A stretch of 64,000 bases of DNA from Lytechinus pictus. Taxonomy: Eukaryota > Echinodermata > Echinoidea > Temnopleuroida > Toxopneustidae. Both the position numbers and the translations under genes were made by a program. This document shows, piece by piece, positions 1 through 11,400 of the stretch (positions are counted from its first letter, which is position 1; each line of letters opens with the position of its first letter). The stretch spans positions 14,372,001 through 14,436,000 of the forward strand of contig NW_026974140.1 of assembly GCF_037042905.1 (NCBI RefSeq). The letters run 5' to 3'. The notes below the pieces were generated by a model that saw nothing but the letters and a program-made list of their open reading frames with translations, searched no databases and was not told where the DNA came from.

Positions 1-527
1 AATTGCAATCTTTTTCGGATTGGCCTTGATGAACTGCCTAATCTTGTTAGGAGTGATGTCACTGTCCTTGCACAGGAGTTGATTGTGGATGGCATCGGCT
101 ACATTGTCCGATTCCTGTAGCTTTTGAAATTCCAGAGCGCAAACGATGGGGATATTCCGAAGTGGCGATTGCTCTTTTTTGGTTGCCCAGTCGTAGGCTA
201 GCTTTTTACACAATGTGGTTTTCCCCATGCCTCCCTCACCAAAGACAAGGATACGATTGCGTAACCGCTCATTGACCTTCAGATCAAATAGATCGTTGTG
301 TCCTCCTTTGAGAGGAATCTTTGTGACTTTACCTGTGCTAGTGTTTTCCTGACATAGCGCCATGTTGATGAAGTATTGGTTGAGCTTGAACTCTCTTTCA
401 TCCCATGGGTCTGTTTTCACGCAGCAGTAGTCGTCAAGGTAGTACTGTGTCAATTCCTCTTTAAACATCGTGATGAAAGAGTCCTCACTGCCAGATAAGG
501 GTACTTCCGGATAAGTATAGGAACCTT
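1..527 (-). CDS. NLR exon 3: NACHT domain start (runs off window)
   Basis: The acceptor is TTATTGCAG|AAGG. It encodes EGSYTYPEVPLSG, then the pre-NACHT segment, then the P-loop GEGGMGKTT. The frame stays open to base 1. Confidence 0.85.
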
Positions 528-3063
528 CTGCAATAACAAAGCGTAGACATTTAAATAATTTCAGAAGGCTTATACTATAAATTATTGCTACCAAATCCAA
601 GCAAACTAAAATAAAATAAAAGTTATAAAATAAATCACTTTCCCAAGTCTTTATAAACCTGATTTATTATAAGTAGCCTACACTCCCCTCATGGACCTAT
701 CCACGGAGGATTATTCTATTGTTACTGGGGGTGCTGAGCATGTCACAGCACCCCCAGTAACAATAGATAATCCTCCGTGGATAGGTCCATGACTCCCCCA
801 AAATTTACAAGCATTTTTTTTTTTTGGGGGGGGGGTTAGGTTTCATTGTGAAAATGTAAAACAGAAATATCCTTTGACCTCTCCAGTATACCTTCTTGTA
901 AGAGGACCACTTCAGCAACAGCGGCCAATGCTGACTTCTCTAAGGCTGCGTAAAGGTCTCGAATGTATCCCATGTGTTTCATCTTCCACTCGAATAGCAT
1001 CTTGGTTGTTCCTTGATGGCCCACTTCTCCACCAGTATAATTCGTCTGTTTATATTCACGTGCCTCCTGGTAGGAGAATCCAAGACGAATACCCAGGTTT
1101 ATAAGGTTGGAATTGTTTCCAACTGTCGATGATAACTGTAATAAACCTTCGTCTGTGACTATTGCATTCTTTGGCAACGTATCTGAAATAGAGTTGCATA
1201 CAGTGATCAATGCATTACACATTGTCTATGTATAGATTTATTTCTATTTCTAATACATACCTAATAAATAAGTACATGTAAATCGCAAATATTTAAAACG
1301 GACTTAAGTAAATAGGGACAGGTTGGAATGGTCTGAATATTTATATTTATCAGATCTATTCATGAAATTAAATCATGGGCGGTGTCGGGGTGTTTTGAAA
1401 GAAGATGGGGCAAAAGAAAATATAGGTGACGTAATTGTTTTCCTCAGTATTGGTGTGCCCAAAGTTATCCGATTTAGCGGCTAGCCCTTCCGTTTCAATG
1501 CCCCCCCCCCTCTCTCTCTCTCTCTCTAGATTTCAAAAATCAAGATTCCTCTCTCTATTTTTTATCACTTGAAAAAAAAAAAAGACATGATAAAGGCATT
1601 TGACCAATGTCTAAGGTTTCTCCCATGTATGAACTTATTGTGGACAATTGAGCCTTCATACCGACGGATATTGAAAACTAGTTTAGTAATGAGGATGAGA
1701 GATGTATCACGAGGACATGATTTTTTTCTTTTCCTGAGTAAATATGCGTTGTCGCAAAAAAGGGGGCCAATCACATGATGAGATACAAAGACAAATAAAA
1801 ATGACGAGTTTTTGGAACTCTGCAAGTCGCATTATTTGGGGAACGAAGGCAAGGTCTTGTCAACTTGTCGCAAACAAGTCGACTTGACAAGTTTCAACAA
1901 CTCGATCGTCATCTTGGATTCATGTCCCGCAAAAGTCGACTTGCCGTTGTCTGGTTAGCGCTTAATCTTCCGTATACATGGTATATAGGGCCATGATTTA
2001 TTATTGGAGTAAATTAAATAGAAGAAGAAATCATTGAAAGGAGGACGGAGACAATCAGAAAGGACTGGAATGGGAAGAAATCTGAAGAAAAGAGGAGGAA
2101 AAATACCTCCAAGAAAAATAGGAATGGGAAATCTTAATAAATCCCATCAAGTCGAACAGAATGATGATGATATGATGATGATAATAATAGGCATTTATAT
2201 AGCGCCATATATCTAGAAATATTCTATTCCGAGGGGCATTGTTATTAGTATTACCCCAGCTTTAGCTCGAGCTGCCTTTCAGCGCTCATGCATTCAAGGA
2301 ATTAATCCTGCCGGGTTCACCTCACCTGGGTTGAGTGCAGCACAATGTCGATAAATTTCTTGCTGAAGGAAATTACGCCATGGCTGGGATTCGAACCCAC
2401 GACCCTCTGTTTCAAAGTCAGAAGAATAATCCACTGGGCCACAACGCTAAAAATGATGATGATGGTGATGATAGTAATGATGGTGATGACGATGAGGATG
2501 GTGGTGATAATGATGATGATGATGGTGATGATGTAAAAAAAGAAGAAGAAGAAGCAGGGCCGAAAAATAAGAAAGATGAAAAGTGTGGCCTTTGATAATG
2601 TGTATTGTAATTTTAGTGTTCCATTTTCAAAATATCCCTAGAATAATTATAAAACGGAAGATGACATGACAAGGAAAATGTAGACCATTTTCATCTTCTT
2701 GTTTATTACAACTATGTAAATAGATAACAAAAGTTTTTAAAGTCCTTTAAAGTAATTTATTTTAGATAGATTTAAAGTCACAACCAAAGTGACTTCTTTT
2801 TACTTACCAATTGTCAAGAGTGATTTCGATTCTGACTTTATTGTCAATGTCGGAGTGGAACATTCTGCACCATCCATGTCAGCATCTGTTTGTCTGTCTG
2901 ATTGGGATTCCAATGCTGTCGACTGATCTTCTAAACATGGAAGATTTCTTACAGGAGATACTCCAAGGTCTTTCTCACCGTTCCTAAATTCAGTCTCATC
3001 AGCTGCAAACGATCCGGGTGATGTTTTACTCTTATCACCCCCTGTATGCTCTTCTGAGCTCAT
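1..3063 (-). CDS. NLR immune receptor (Death-NACHT), partial 5' part
   Basis: Three exons join with matching phase 1 borders: 2808-3063 (ATG at 3063, context ACAATGA), 892-1182 and 527 to the window edge, giving 358 codons without a stop. Order in the protein: a Ser/Thr/Asp/Glu-rich leader (residues 1-85); an all-alpha Death-like domain (about 88-180, with the typical Trp-containing MLFEWK helix and a final ALEKSALAAVAEVV helix); a linker containing CCVKTDPWDERE; then NACHT, starting LVFGEGGMGKTTL (Walker A, plus-strand positions 214-240), followed by CKKLAYDWA. NLRs of this type are cytosolic pattern-recognition or inflammasome-like receptors, and Death-NACHT-LRR genes are heavily expanded in sea urchins (family knowledge). 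The rest of NACHT, with Walker B and any LRRs, lies outside the window. It is divergent from FIP1. The Death assignment rests on pattern recognition, not on a profile search. Confidence 0.85.
690..791. repeat. Near-perfect 46-bp hairpin in NLR intron 2
   Basis: Left arm 690-736, nine-base loop 737-745, right arm 746-791. The arms are complementary except for one extra T in the left arm. Both ends read CATGGACCTAT or its complement. It lies between the Death and NACHT exons. Confidence 0.9.
892..1182 (-). CDS. NLR exon 2: Death-like domain
   Basis: The acceptor is CTATTTCAG|ATACG and the donor GAAG|GTATAC. It is 291 nt with phase 1 on both sides, so the whole domain sits on one symmetric exon. 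The longer open frame running to 1222 starts at an ATG upstream of the acceptor; splicing from exon 1 fits only at 1182. Confidence 0.8.
2161..2450 (-). mobile_element. tRNA-derived SINE, minus strand
   Basis: Read on the minus strand it starts AGCGTTGTGGCCCAGTGG (A-box TGGCCCAGTGG), has a B-box GGGTTCGAATCCC at plus 2387-2400, a tRNA-unrelated body containing CGAGCTAAAGCTGGGGTAAT, and ends GGCGCTATATAAAT followed by an (ATTATC/ATC)n tail. The pol III boxes and tail define a SINE. It is not a functional tRNA: the cloverleaf is imperfect and the element continues past the T arm. Confidence 0.85.
2448..2565. repeat. (GAT)n / (GAA)n microsatellite
   Basis: Imperfect GATGATGGT runs followed by a GAAGAAGAA tract. 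The Asp-rich and Met-rich open frames through it are products of the repeat. Confidence 0.85.
2808..3063 (-). CDS. NLR exon 1: start codon and Ser/Asp-rich leader
   Basis: Begins MSSEEHTGGDKS and ends TTG|GTAAGTA, phase 1 (85 codons plus one base). Low complexity; no signal peptide or membrane segment, consistent with a cytosolic protein. Confidence 0.75.
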
Positions 3064-3233
3064 TGTCGAAAATGTGTGTTTGAGTTATTTAATTGTAGGA
3101 GTACAGATTTCTTAGTTCTACTCAAGGGCAGGCGTGGCAATGAGCAGTCCATGATCATCACCAAGTCTTATGCATGCTCTTGGATACTTCATGAAAGTGA
3201 ACCTTACTTCTCCTGTAGATTGGTGTCTGTATA

Positions 3234-3265
3234 ATCATGGACCTATATACGAGTAGGTCCATGAT
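3234..3265. repeat. 12-bp perfect palindrome with CATGGACCTA ends
   Basis: ATCATGGACCTA (3234-3245) pairs with TAGGTCCATGAT (3254-3265) across eight bases. It shares the CATGGACCTA terminus with the hairpin at 690-791. Confidence 0.85.
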
Positions 3266-4379
3266 ATAATAAAGTCATTATTTTCCCGATGTTATATAGC
3301 AGACGCGGTTCAAATTAATATTCCAATAACAGGGGTATGGGTCTGAAAGAAAGAATCAGAGAGGGAGGAAAAATATATGGGGAGGGAGAAAAGGAGAGAG
3401 ATTCATAACTATAATGAAATAAAAGATGATATGCGTATACCTAACCAATGGCACACGGATAGGGGAATTGGGGACCTGGGACGTACCCCCCCCCCCACAC
3501 ACACTTGACGTTCCATTAAAAACAAAAAAGAAGGAAAGAGACAATGTGAAGGAAATTGTTTTAAAAGTCTTAACATTATTTTTTTAATATTATTTCATAA
3601 TCTGTTAATGATGAGATTTTTTACTTAAAAAAGGGTCACATTTTTATTCACTCGCTTCATTTGCTTGAGAATTTGGTGTATGGCATGTTCTGTCCCTTTA
3701 ACTTTTAAATCATTCTTATGTAATTAGCCCAAAAGCCTGTTTAGAAGTCTGCTTTGAATCGTATAAAAATCTCAGAAAATGGTAAATAAATTAGCGTAGT
3801 TTTCGTCAAAACAACATAATACAATTGTTATTTTTATTCCCATAGACCCATGACCCATGCATACTTACATTCCGTACAATTTTTGTAGAGGATGAAACTC
3901 GACGTCCTTCGTGTACCAAACAAGATGGTGTCAGCTGAATATTATATCATTTTTGTTGAATACACACGTATTCCTCGGAGCTTATAGCATAGCACTAATA
4001 AACGGATGCACTTTGTTCCGCTTATCTTCAAATTCTAAGTATATGTAACTATTCAAATAGAATGAAAAATAATAATAAAGTATGTATTTGCATTAGCCAC
4101 AATAAACATGATAAAACAGATCAAGAATATACTACTTTTCGTGCATATTTATTTTCCCATGTGCCCCGGGTCCAAAAATGATTTTGCATTATTCATCACA
4201 TGTCGGTATGAAGTAATTTATAGAGGGTTTATACATTTGTCATTATCATGAATAATATAGTATGTCTTATTATTCCCGCTCAAAACATGAAATTAGGGCA
4301 CGTCTTTCTTATTCAAAAACACAAATTTTCAAGAAAAAGGTGCTTTTGAAAGACTGGTCAATGGTCAATCGTGGGGTCA

Positions 4380-4600
4380 AACGTACGTATTTAGGGTATG
4401 TTTTTCCCCGGCAAAAGCTTTTTTTAGGACTAGCCAAACGTGTTTAGGGTATGTTTTTCCCCCAAGCTTTTTCCCCGAGGTCATATTTGGGCGACAACTT
4501 GTTTAGGAGCCAAAATGTGTAAATAAAGCCCGTGAAAAACTTGTTTAGGGGGAATTATTTTGCACACAGAGAAAAACTCGTTTAGGGGGTGTTTGGAAAT
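4380..4600. repeat. Degenerate tandem repeats with GTTTAGGG core
   Basis: Several irregular copies of words such as AACTTGTTTAGGGG and GTTTAGGGTATGTTTTTCCC, 35-60 bp apart. Spacing is irregular, so this is an old repeat and not a telomere array. Confidence 0.6.
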
Positions 4601-4660
4601 TACTTGATCACGCGTGTGTACAGCAATATATTTGACTGCCCCATCCCGGGCCCTCCCAGG

Positions 4661-4710
4661 ATCTATCTATCTATCTATCTATATATCTATCTATCTATCT
4701 ATCTATCTAT
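4661..4710. repeat. (ATCT)n microsatellite
   Basis: About twelve ATCT units with one interruption (ATATATCT), followed by a (TA)n run at about 4754-4770. Confidence 0.95.
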
Positions 4711-4851
4711 TTTGAAATTTTGCACTCAGATCAGTCTGTGAGAGAGCGAGCTAATATATATATATATATATTTTTATAATAAAAAAAATGCCTTCGCACT
4801 TTACTGCCATCTGCGGTTAAATCTTTACAGTCATACCCATATTTGTTCAAC

Positions 4852-4888
4852 ATGGCAGAAGAAGATGAAGATTCGTGGTTGTATGGAG
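4852..4888 (+). CDS. FIP1L1: FIP1 exon 1
   Basis: Encodes [12 protein letters not shown], then G|GTAAAA, phase 1. It corresponds to the acidic EEEEWLYG start of vertebrate FIP1L1. Confidence 0.9.
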
Positions 4889-7800
4889 GTAAAAATTACC
4901 CTGTTTCGGTGAAATATCTGTAGCAAATTAATACTGTTCTAAACCTAAATGTAAAATGATAATTTGTGGGTATGTAATTACTGTTGATTGGCTTGCGATT
5001 GCAATTTTATGAAGGAATGAATGCTTCGATGTGTGGATGAATGAAATGTTTACCTCGCCAAAAAGGCCGAGTGGGACCACGGTCACAGATCGCTACTAGT
5101 ACGCTAGTCACAAGTTCCCAAGCGCAAGCACATGCATTCGTAGACAGCTGGCAGCCGTCTGTTTCGAGGAGTTTTTTAACATTTTTTTTTATTTTTTAAA
5201 TTTCTCCTCATACACAGATGGCTCGCTATCGTGCAGCCACCATTAGGGGACTTAGTTACAATGCAAAATCCCCCCGTCGGGGCTCTTCAATTTTTGTCTT
5301 TAATGAATCAAACTTTTGAAAATTAATGCGACCGAAATGCAAATTAATATTCCCTCTTGGCATTAATTGCCAGAAAACTGGGAAAATCAAGTTAAAAGGA
5401 ACAAAAACAGTGACTTACCTCGGCTGTCGCGCAACTTCACTGCCCTGTTTTATCCGAACTTAATACACTAAAACATATGGCCATTGAGTCCCCTGTACAG
5501 ATCGCGCTAGAACTTCGGTCTCTGTATTTGATGAGTGAAGCCAACGGAGTTCAGCTGAACAACCAACATAACAGAGACCGAAGCTTTTGGTCTAATGCAT
5601 TCGTAGACCAAAAACTTCAGTCTCTGTATTTTGGTTGTTCCACTGAACTGCGTTGGCTCCACTCACCCATACATAGACTGAAGAGTTGTTGGCCCGTACG
5701 TATAGCCAACGTATTATTTACTATTAGCAGTAACTTTAGATTTAGTAGTAACATTCGGCGGAAACCCGATTTTCGGATCGTTTTTTGTACATAAAATGTC
5801 ACATTATTAAAAGAAAGTACATTCAAACTTACGAAAAATATATAAAATTCAGAAATAACGTACCTCAGACCACTCCTAGTACCAATGAGGTCCAAACATT
5901 AACATGTATGGACCTCATAGGCGACAATGCGTTAAAAACAGGTTAGAAGTCCTGCACCCAAGTATTTTTATGATATTAGTGATTATTACTCGAAAAATGC
6001 AAGCTTTGTCCTCATTTGTTTAGCATTTATTAAAAAATTACCCATTAACTATAATCCTACTCATATTTTAAATGTTATAAAATAAAGGGAAACTTACATT
6101 TGAGTCCTTTTTCGATCTTTTCTTGGCAGTCAGTCCGGTCCCGTCGAGTGCGATCAAAGCGGTACGAAGCTGATTTTCAGATCACGTGATACGAGTAGTC
6201 ATCACCTGATCGATCGACTATCCTTTTTTAAAGACCGCAACAATTATAAATTTTATTATAAAATATATATAGAATAAATAATTGCATGATATTATATATA
6301 TTTCTACAATTAAAAATATTTTGTGATAAGAATTTAATATTTGACGTAAAAATCGCTATTTAACAAAATATTTATTAAAAAATAAAAATCAAACAAAATA
6401 AAAACGCCTTGGACACAGTGCAAAAAACCTAACAATTTGGCCGCGTTCTTAACAACTATCGTAAGGGGCGCTCTATTTATAAATAAAGTTGCATATGTAG
6501 CTGTCTACCGCGACAGGAACAGCCGCAGAATTGAAGCCAGAAGCGTGGGAAATTGCCAGAAAATTCAAGAAAAGAACCGGTGAGTACCGATTTAACAGTA
6601 CTAATTTATTAAGTAACATTTATTGAATCATTACAAGATTTATTTTTTAGTAAAACAAAGCTTAGTTCTAAGCTAGGGCGGCCCAAATGCGCGTGAGTGG
6701 AGTCCCAGTTTATTAGCACGGGTAAGTATTGGGGTGTCGCCTAGAGTGCCTCAGACTGCAGTTACCACTAATTCCTTTCAAATTATGATCGAAACATTGA
6801 CATTGTCAATAAGTCATCTTCGATCCTTTCGTTGGTCAACGTAAGTTGCCATCTTGGTCTTGCCTGGCCCTGGATGACGTCATCATCTTTACAGACGTAC
6901 ATGTATGTACCAGTCGCTATATATCGCGATTTGTGCCGCTGCTTTGCGCTTGTAGATGTGCGTGCGTTCGGAACTTGTCGCTCGCATTGATTGGCCAGGA
7001 TATCAAAAATTTAATCGGAAAGCCTTGATAAAAGCACAACTTGGCCCTTGGGCAGCAACACACACGGCTGCCATTTTTTCCTCTCCGGCAGAAAATTAAA
7101 AAAATAAGGAATAAATCATCGGTAACATATGTTTTCGTTATTTTCTTAGAACTTATAAAGTATCAAAAGAAAGATTAGAGTCTAACAAAAATAGTGGGCC
7201 TTCGTTCAAGATAATATAATGTCATTTAGAATTCAAAAAAATAAAAATCTGGACAAAACCCGTCCTCCGAACTGCTGACCCAATTACACATGCAGGCTCG
7301 CACTAACACACTACCGTCGGTGAATGGGGATGATAGTAAAATGTCAGAAATTGTTGAATAAATCCCCAGGAACGACGGTTATTCCTGTCTAGTGCATTCG
7401 TTACACCCGAATTGCGATAAGGTGAGAGAAACAAGCCGATTCACAAGGCCGAGAGCTGTCAAAACTCTCGCAAGTCGCAAGGAAAGAAAGAGCGCAATTG
7501 CGATGATGTGAGACAGAGAAAAAAAGTCTAAGAGAAAAAAACTCACACGTATAAATAATTCGCTGCTGATTTCAAGATATCGCATATGCGTATATGCGAG
7601 GGTCCGAGCTCGGACCGCACCCGGTATCTCGCGCATATCGCATCTGCATGCGATGTTTTGAAATCGGCAGCAAATTATTTATATGTGTGAGGAACTTCAT
7701 GTTGGATCTAAATCACCAATTTCGAGACTGATAGAAGCATGGAAAAGCAGTGAAACTTTGTGTAAAGTAAGAATATTAGTTTTAATTGTTTTTAAAGATT

Positions 7801-8392
7801 GTGATGTTGCATGAATTTTATATTTTCCCCCCATGAAATCCCACCTTTGTCACTCGGAATATCAGATCGAGTTCACGGTCTCGAAGTTCGGGTAGGTGGA
7901 GCGTAGTGTAGTGGAGTGAAGCCTGCACGAACTTCGCTCGAGGTAAGCTCTCACAAGTCGCAAGGAAGCCAGGAAAGAAAGGGCATATGGACCTGCATAT
8001 AGTATGGCAGTGTATCCTATTACCGGACACCTTTATTTCAGTGCTTTAGAAATTACAACTAGAGACAATACAATCAAGAAAAATTTGCAATTGCTATTCC
8101 AAATATTATGAAAATTGTAAAATCGTTTTAGGCCAAGTAAAAAAAGATAGTAGTTGATCGTTCTGGTTTTTTGAGGGCAGTGATGAGGGAGGTCCTTACT
8201 ATTTGCTATCTTACTATTTTTTTTTTAAAACAAGGAGGCATTTTCTCGGCCCGTTTTTTGACATCTGTGATGAGGGAGGTTCCTTACTATTTACTATTTT
8301 TTTTGCTATTTTTTATTCAAATGATTGTCAGGCCATGTCAAGCTCGGATTATGAGATCGATGCATGCTCAATATTAATAATAAATGAGGAGA

Positions 8393-8454
<62 letters not shown>

Positions 8455-11400
8455 TGAGATATATATATTATACAATTGATTGGAAATCTATGGAAAATGT
8501 ATTATGCGATAAAAATCTATTGATGTATTACTGACATGTATACCGGTACTGTATTGTTGTAGAACAAAATGTTCATGTCAAGTGAATGATTTAAACATTA
8601 TTCTATATTAATATATATGGAAGGGTAAAAAATGCATGGGGGGGGGGGGTCATTTTTATTACCATGGAGCCATGTTCAGTTTTCCAGAGCCAATCTCTTC
8701 AGCTCTGGTCATGGTTTTGCATCGCAGTTTCCAGCTGCTTGTATATTCGTTTACATAATGCTTAATACTGTTTATTCTAATGTTGTAACCCGCACCCGTT
8801 GCGGTACGGGTTAACCTGCCGGTATGCCCCCGATCGCGGGTTGCGGGCCGGGCCGAGTTCATTCTCAAACCCGCAGACCGTCATGCGAAAAAAAAGGGAG
8901 AAGTAACGACGCATAATAAAAACATTAACAATGAAAATTGAGTTAGGATCATGTGCTTTTTACGTGGCGGATTCTTTTAGAGACGTAGATATTTCCTTTT
9001 TAAAAAATGCTGGCATATTTTTGTCTTGTGAACAGTGAACAGGACTGAGACAGTTCGACATAAATACATCAGTTGCTCTTTTGAAGAAGGAGCGCGCGCC
9101 AGTGCAGCGCAGCACATGCACAGTAGTCGATCTAGTCAAAAGCAATCGCATAGGCCAATGAAACTCGATGTCGAGTTTCCCGTCCCATTTTTTCCAGCTC
9201 ATAATGAGGATTTCATTATTCATTATTTTCCAGAAGATGAAAGTTTGACCTTTTGTAACCTTTGAACGCACGTTTATTCTGTGGAACTGTCTTGAAGCCA
9301 GGGAGCAAATCAATCATTTTTTTTCGGGGGTTCCATTTTCATTTTTTATAATATTTCAGGGTCTCCATTTCTACCGTTTTGGAGGCTACTTTTTTCATTT
9401 CGGGGGCTCTTTTCAAATGCTACGTTTTTGTATTTTGAGGAATCCCTGTTCACTTATTAAATTAATTATTACTTATTGTTTAATATTGCATGATTTTAAA
9501 GTTATTTTTTTCATGCTTAGAATCTTGGATGTGGGTGTGTTTGTGTGGGTGTGACTATGAGTTGAACTTGGATATAAATGAATTCAATATCTAATTTCTA
9601 CTCCATCTAATTCCAGTACTTGGCCATGTAATAAAGGCCCACATACCCTAACTTTTCCTGATGTTCTTTGAAAACGCAGATCTCCACGAAAATTGCATTT
9701 CTCTATGGGGGAGTCTAAATTTGGTGAGAATGAACTCATTAATAACTTAAATATACATGACAATGAAGAAATCATCTAACTTTATTGGCAGTTTTGAATA
9801 ATATTCCCGAAATATAAACTCTGTCTGAAACATAAAATCACCATCATTGAGGCCTTTACAGAGCGAATTGTCCCCCAGAGCTCTGGCAGAGAGACAGAGC
9901 TCAGACTGGCTAGCTAGTACAAGCACCAATGCGTACGTGCGTGAGCCTCCCGTCGGCCTTGTAAAACAGATTGAGTTTTGTTTGATGATTTTTTTGTCTG
10001 ATATGCCGTATGACAACTCACCAATGCGAGGTTACTAGACTATGGGATTTATTGAGGTAGCTCGACCAAACCTCGAGCGATGTTCGTGCAGGCTCCACTC
10101 CACTTCACTACCGCTACATCGGGTAGGTAGAGCGTAGTGTAGCAGAAGTGAAGTTGAGTGGAGCCTGCACGAACATCGCTCGAGATGTGGTTGAGCATGC
10201 AGTGTCATTCCATTCACAAGAAAAAAACAAGAAAAGAATTACAGGTATTTACATGATATACAAGTAATTGTGACTGAAAAGCTTATATTAATGTTTTATA
10301 TCAGTTCTGAATCTAGATCTATGTCAAAATAGTAAAATAATGAATTATTTTCAGAATTTGATTTTTAAACGCGGTCCAAATTTCATAACGCGGGCGGGCG
10401 ACGGGAAACTGAACATCGAATTTGCTGGGCAGCCTGGGCTACATGTAGCTAGCGCGCGCTGAGCTGCGGCTCGCTCCGATCCGAGGAGTTAATTGCGCAA
10501 TGCTTTCGATTACGAGATCAGAGCCGACCCATTTCGGGTACAAAGTAACCCCAAAAACATTTTCTCTCCGGAATAAAACAAAGGCGAATTTGCAAATTGT
10601 AAGTAAATTCACTCTAGGCTAGGTTAGTAGTTGGCATATATTTTCGTGATTTGAGCCTGTATAGTGTGGGGATTGCAGAAATAATTTTCATTTTTCAAAG
10701 ATAAATTTACTTGCGGGTTAAAACCCGACGGGTCAGCGGGTCCCGCTTGCAAATTATTGGATTATACGGGACGGTACGGTTCGGGTTTTCACTTGCGGGT
10801 TACAACATTTATTCAATTGTTATTCATTTTTTAATTGATATCAAATGTTAAATTATTATTGAATAAATTGTTAATTGTTCACATAATGTTTATTATTTTA
10901 ATATTTGTAACTGTTAGTGTTATATCTACACTACTCAAAAAAAGTTAAGGACCACTTTTTAAAACGTACATAAAGATTTTATACAAGGTGTTTTATTTCT
11001 GGAAATACCTCAGTACAACTGTCCTAAATGTCCTTAAACACGCTGTAATCAATTTCACGCATGGGTGGTTTCAGTTGTTGCACAATGTCTCTCGCATCAC
11101 TGCACATCCTGAAAAGTGGGCCCCGAGGGGTATCAGCTACCGACATGAAGTGGTAAAAACGAATGTCTGAGTGTCTTTCAGGCAGTTCAGTAACGAGTGT
11201 GACCACCTCCTGCAGCAATAACGGCTTCACAGCGCTGTCTCATGGAGCTGATGAGGCGATTGATGTCTCTGACGTCCAGTGCATCCCATGCAGCCTCCAG
11301 AGCCACACCCAGCTGCTGCAGTCCAAGTGGATGGGCTTCGAGCTGCTCGAGACTCCTCCCCATCATGTCCCAGACGTGCTCTATCGGGTTTAAGTCCGGG

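Larger units (their letters stand above)
1183..2807. other. NLR intron 1
   Basis: Non-coding. It holds a C-run followed by a (TC)n tract near 1500-1528, a stretch with repeated AAGTCGACTTG-like words at 1865-1945, a SINE (2161-2450) and a GAT-rich microsatellite. I see nothing else. Confidence 0.6.
3064..4851. other. Divergent intergenic region between NLR and FIP1
   Basis: This interval separates the two start codons and must hold both promoters unless upstream exons lie elsewhere. No convincing TATA box is seen. It contains a small palindrome at 3234-3265, a poly-C/CA stretch near 3485-3505, degenerate GTTTAGGG-containing repeats at 4380-4600, and (TCTA)n and (TA)n microsatellites just upstream of the FIP1 ATG. 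Confidence 0.6.

Noticed and set aside
836..1222. Start of a separate 128-aa Death protein at 1222
   Set aside because: Splice phase joins only at 1182/892 with the exons on either side, and the frame's ends lie in intron sequence.
2380..2450. Functional tRNA gene
   Set aside because: A and B boxes are present but the arms do not fold cleanly, and a SINE body and tail follow.
2335..2595. Asp-rich and Met-rich frames in the GAT microsatellite
   Set aside because: Simple-repeat translation overlapping a SINE in an NLR intron.
4380..4600. Interstitial telomere (TTTAGGG) array
   Set aside because: The GTTTAGGG words are irregularly spaced inside a degenerate repeat; there are no contiguous hexamer or heptamer units.
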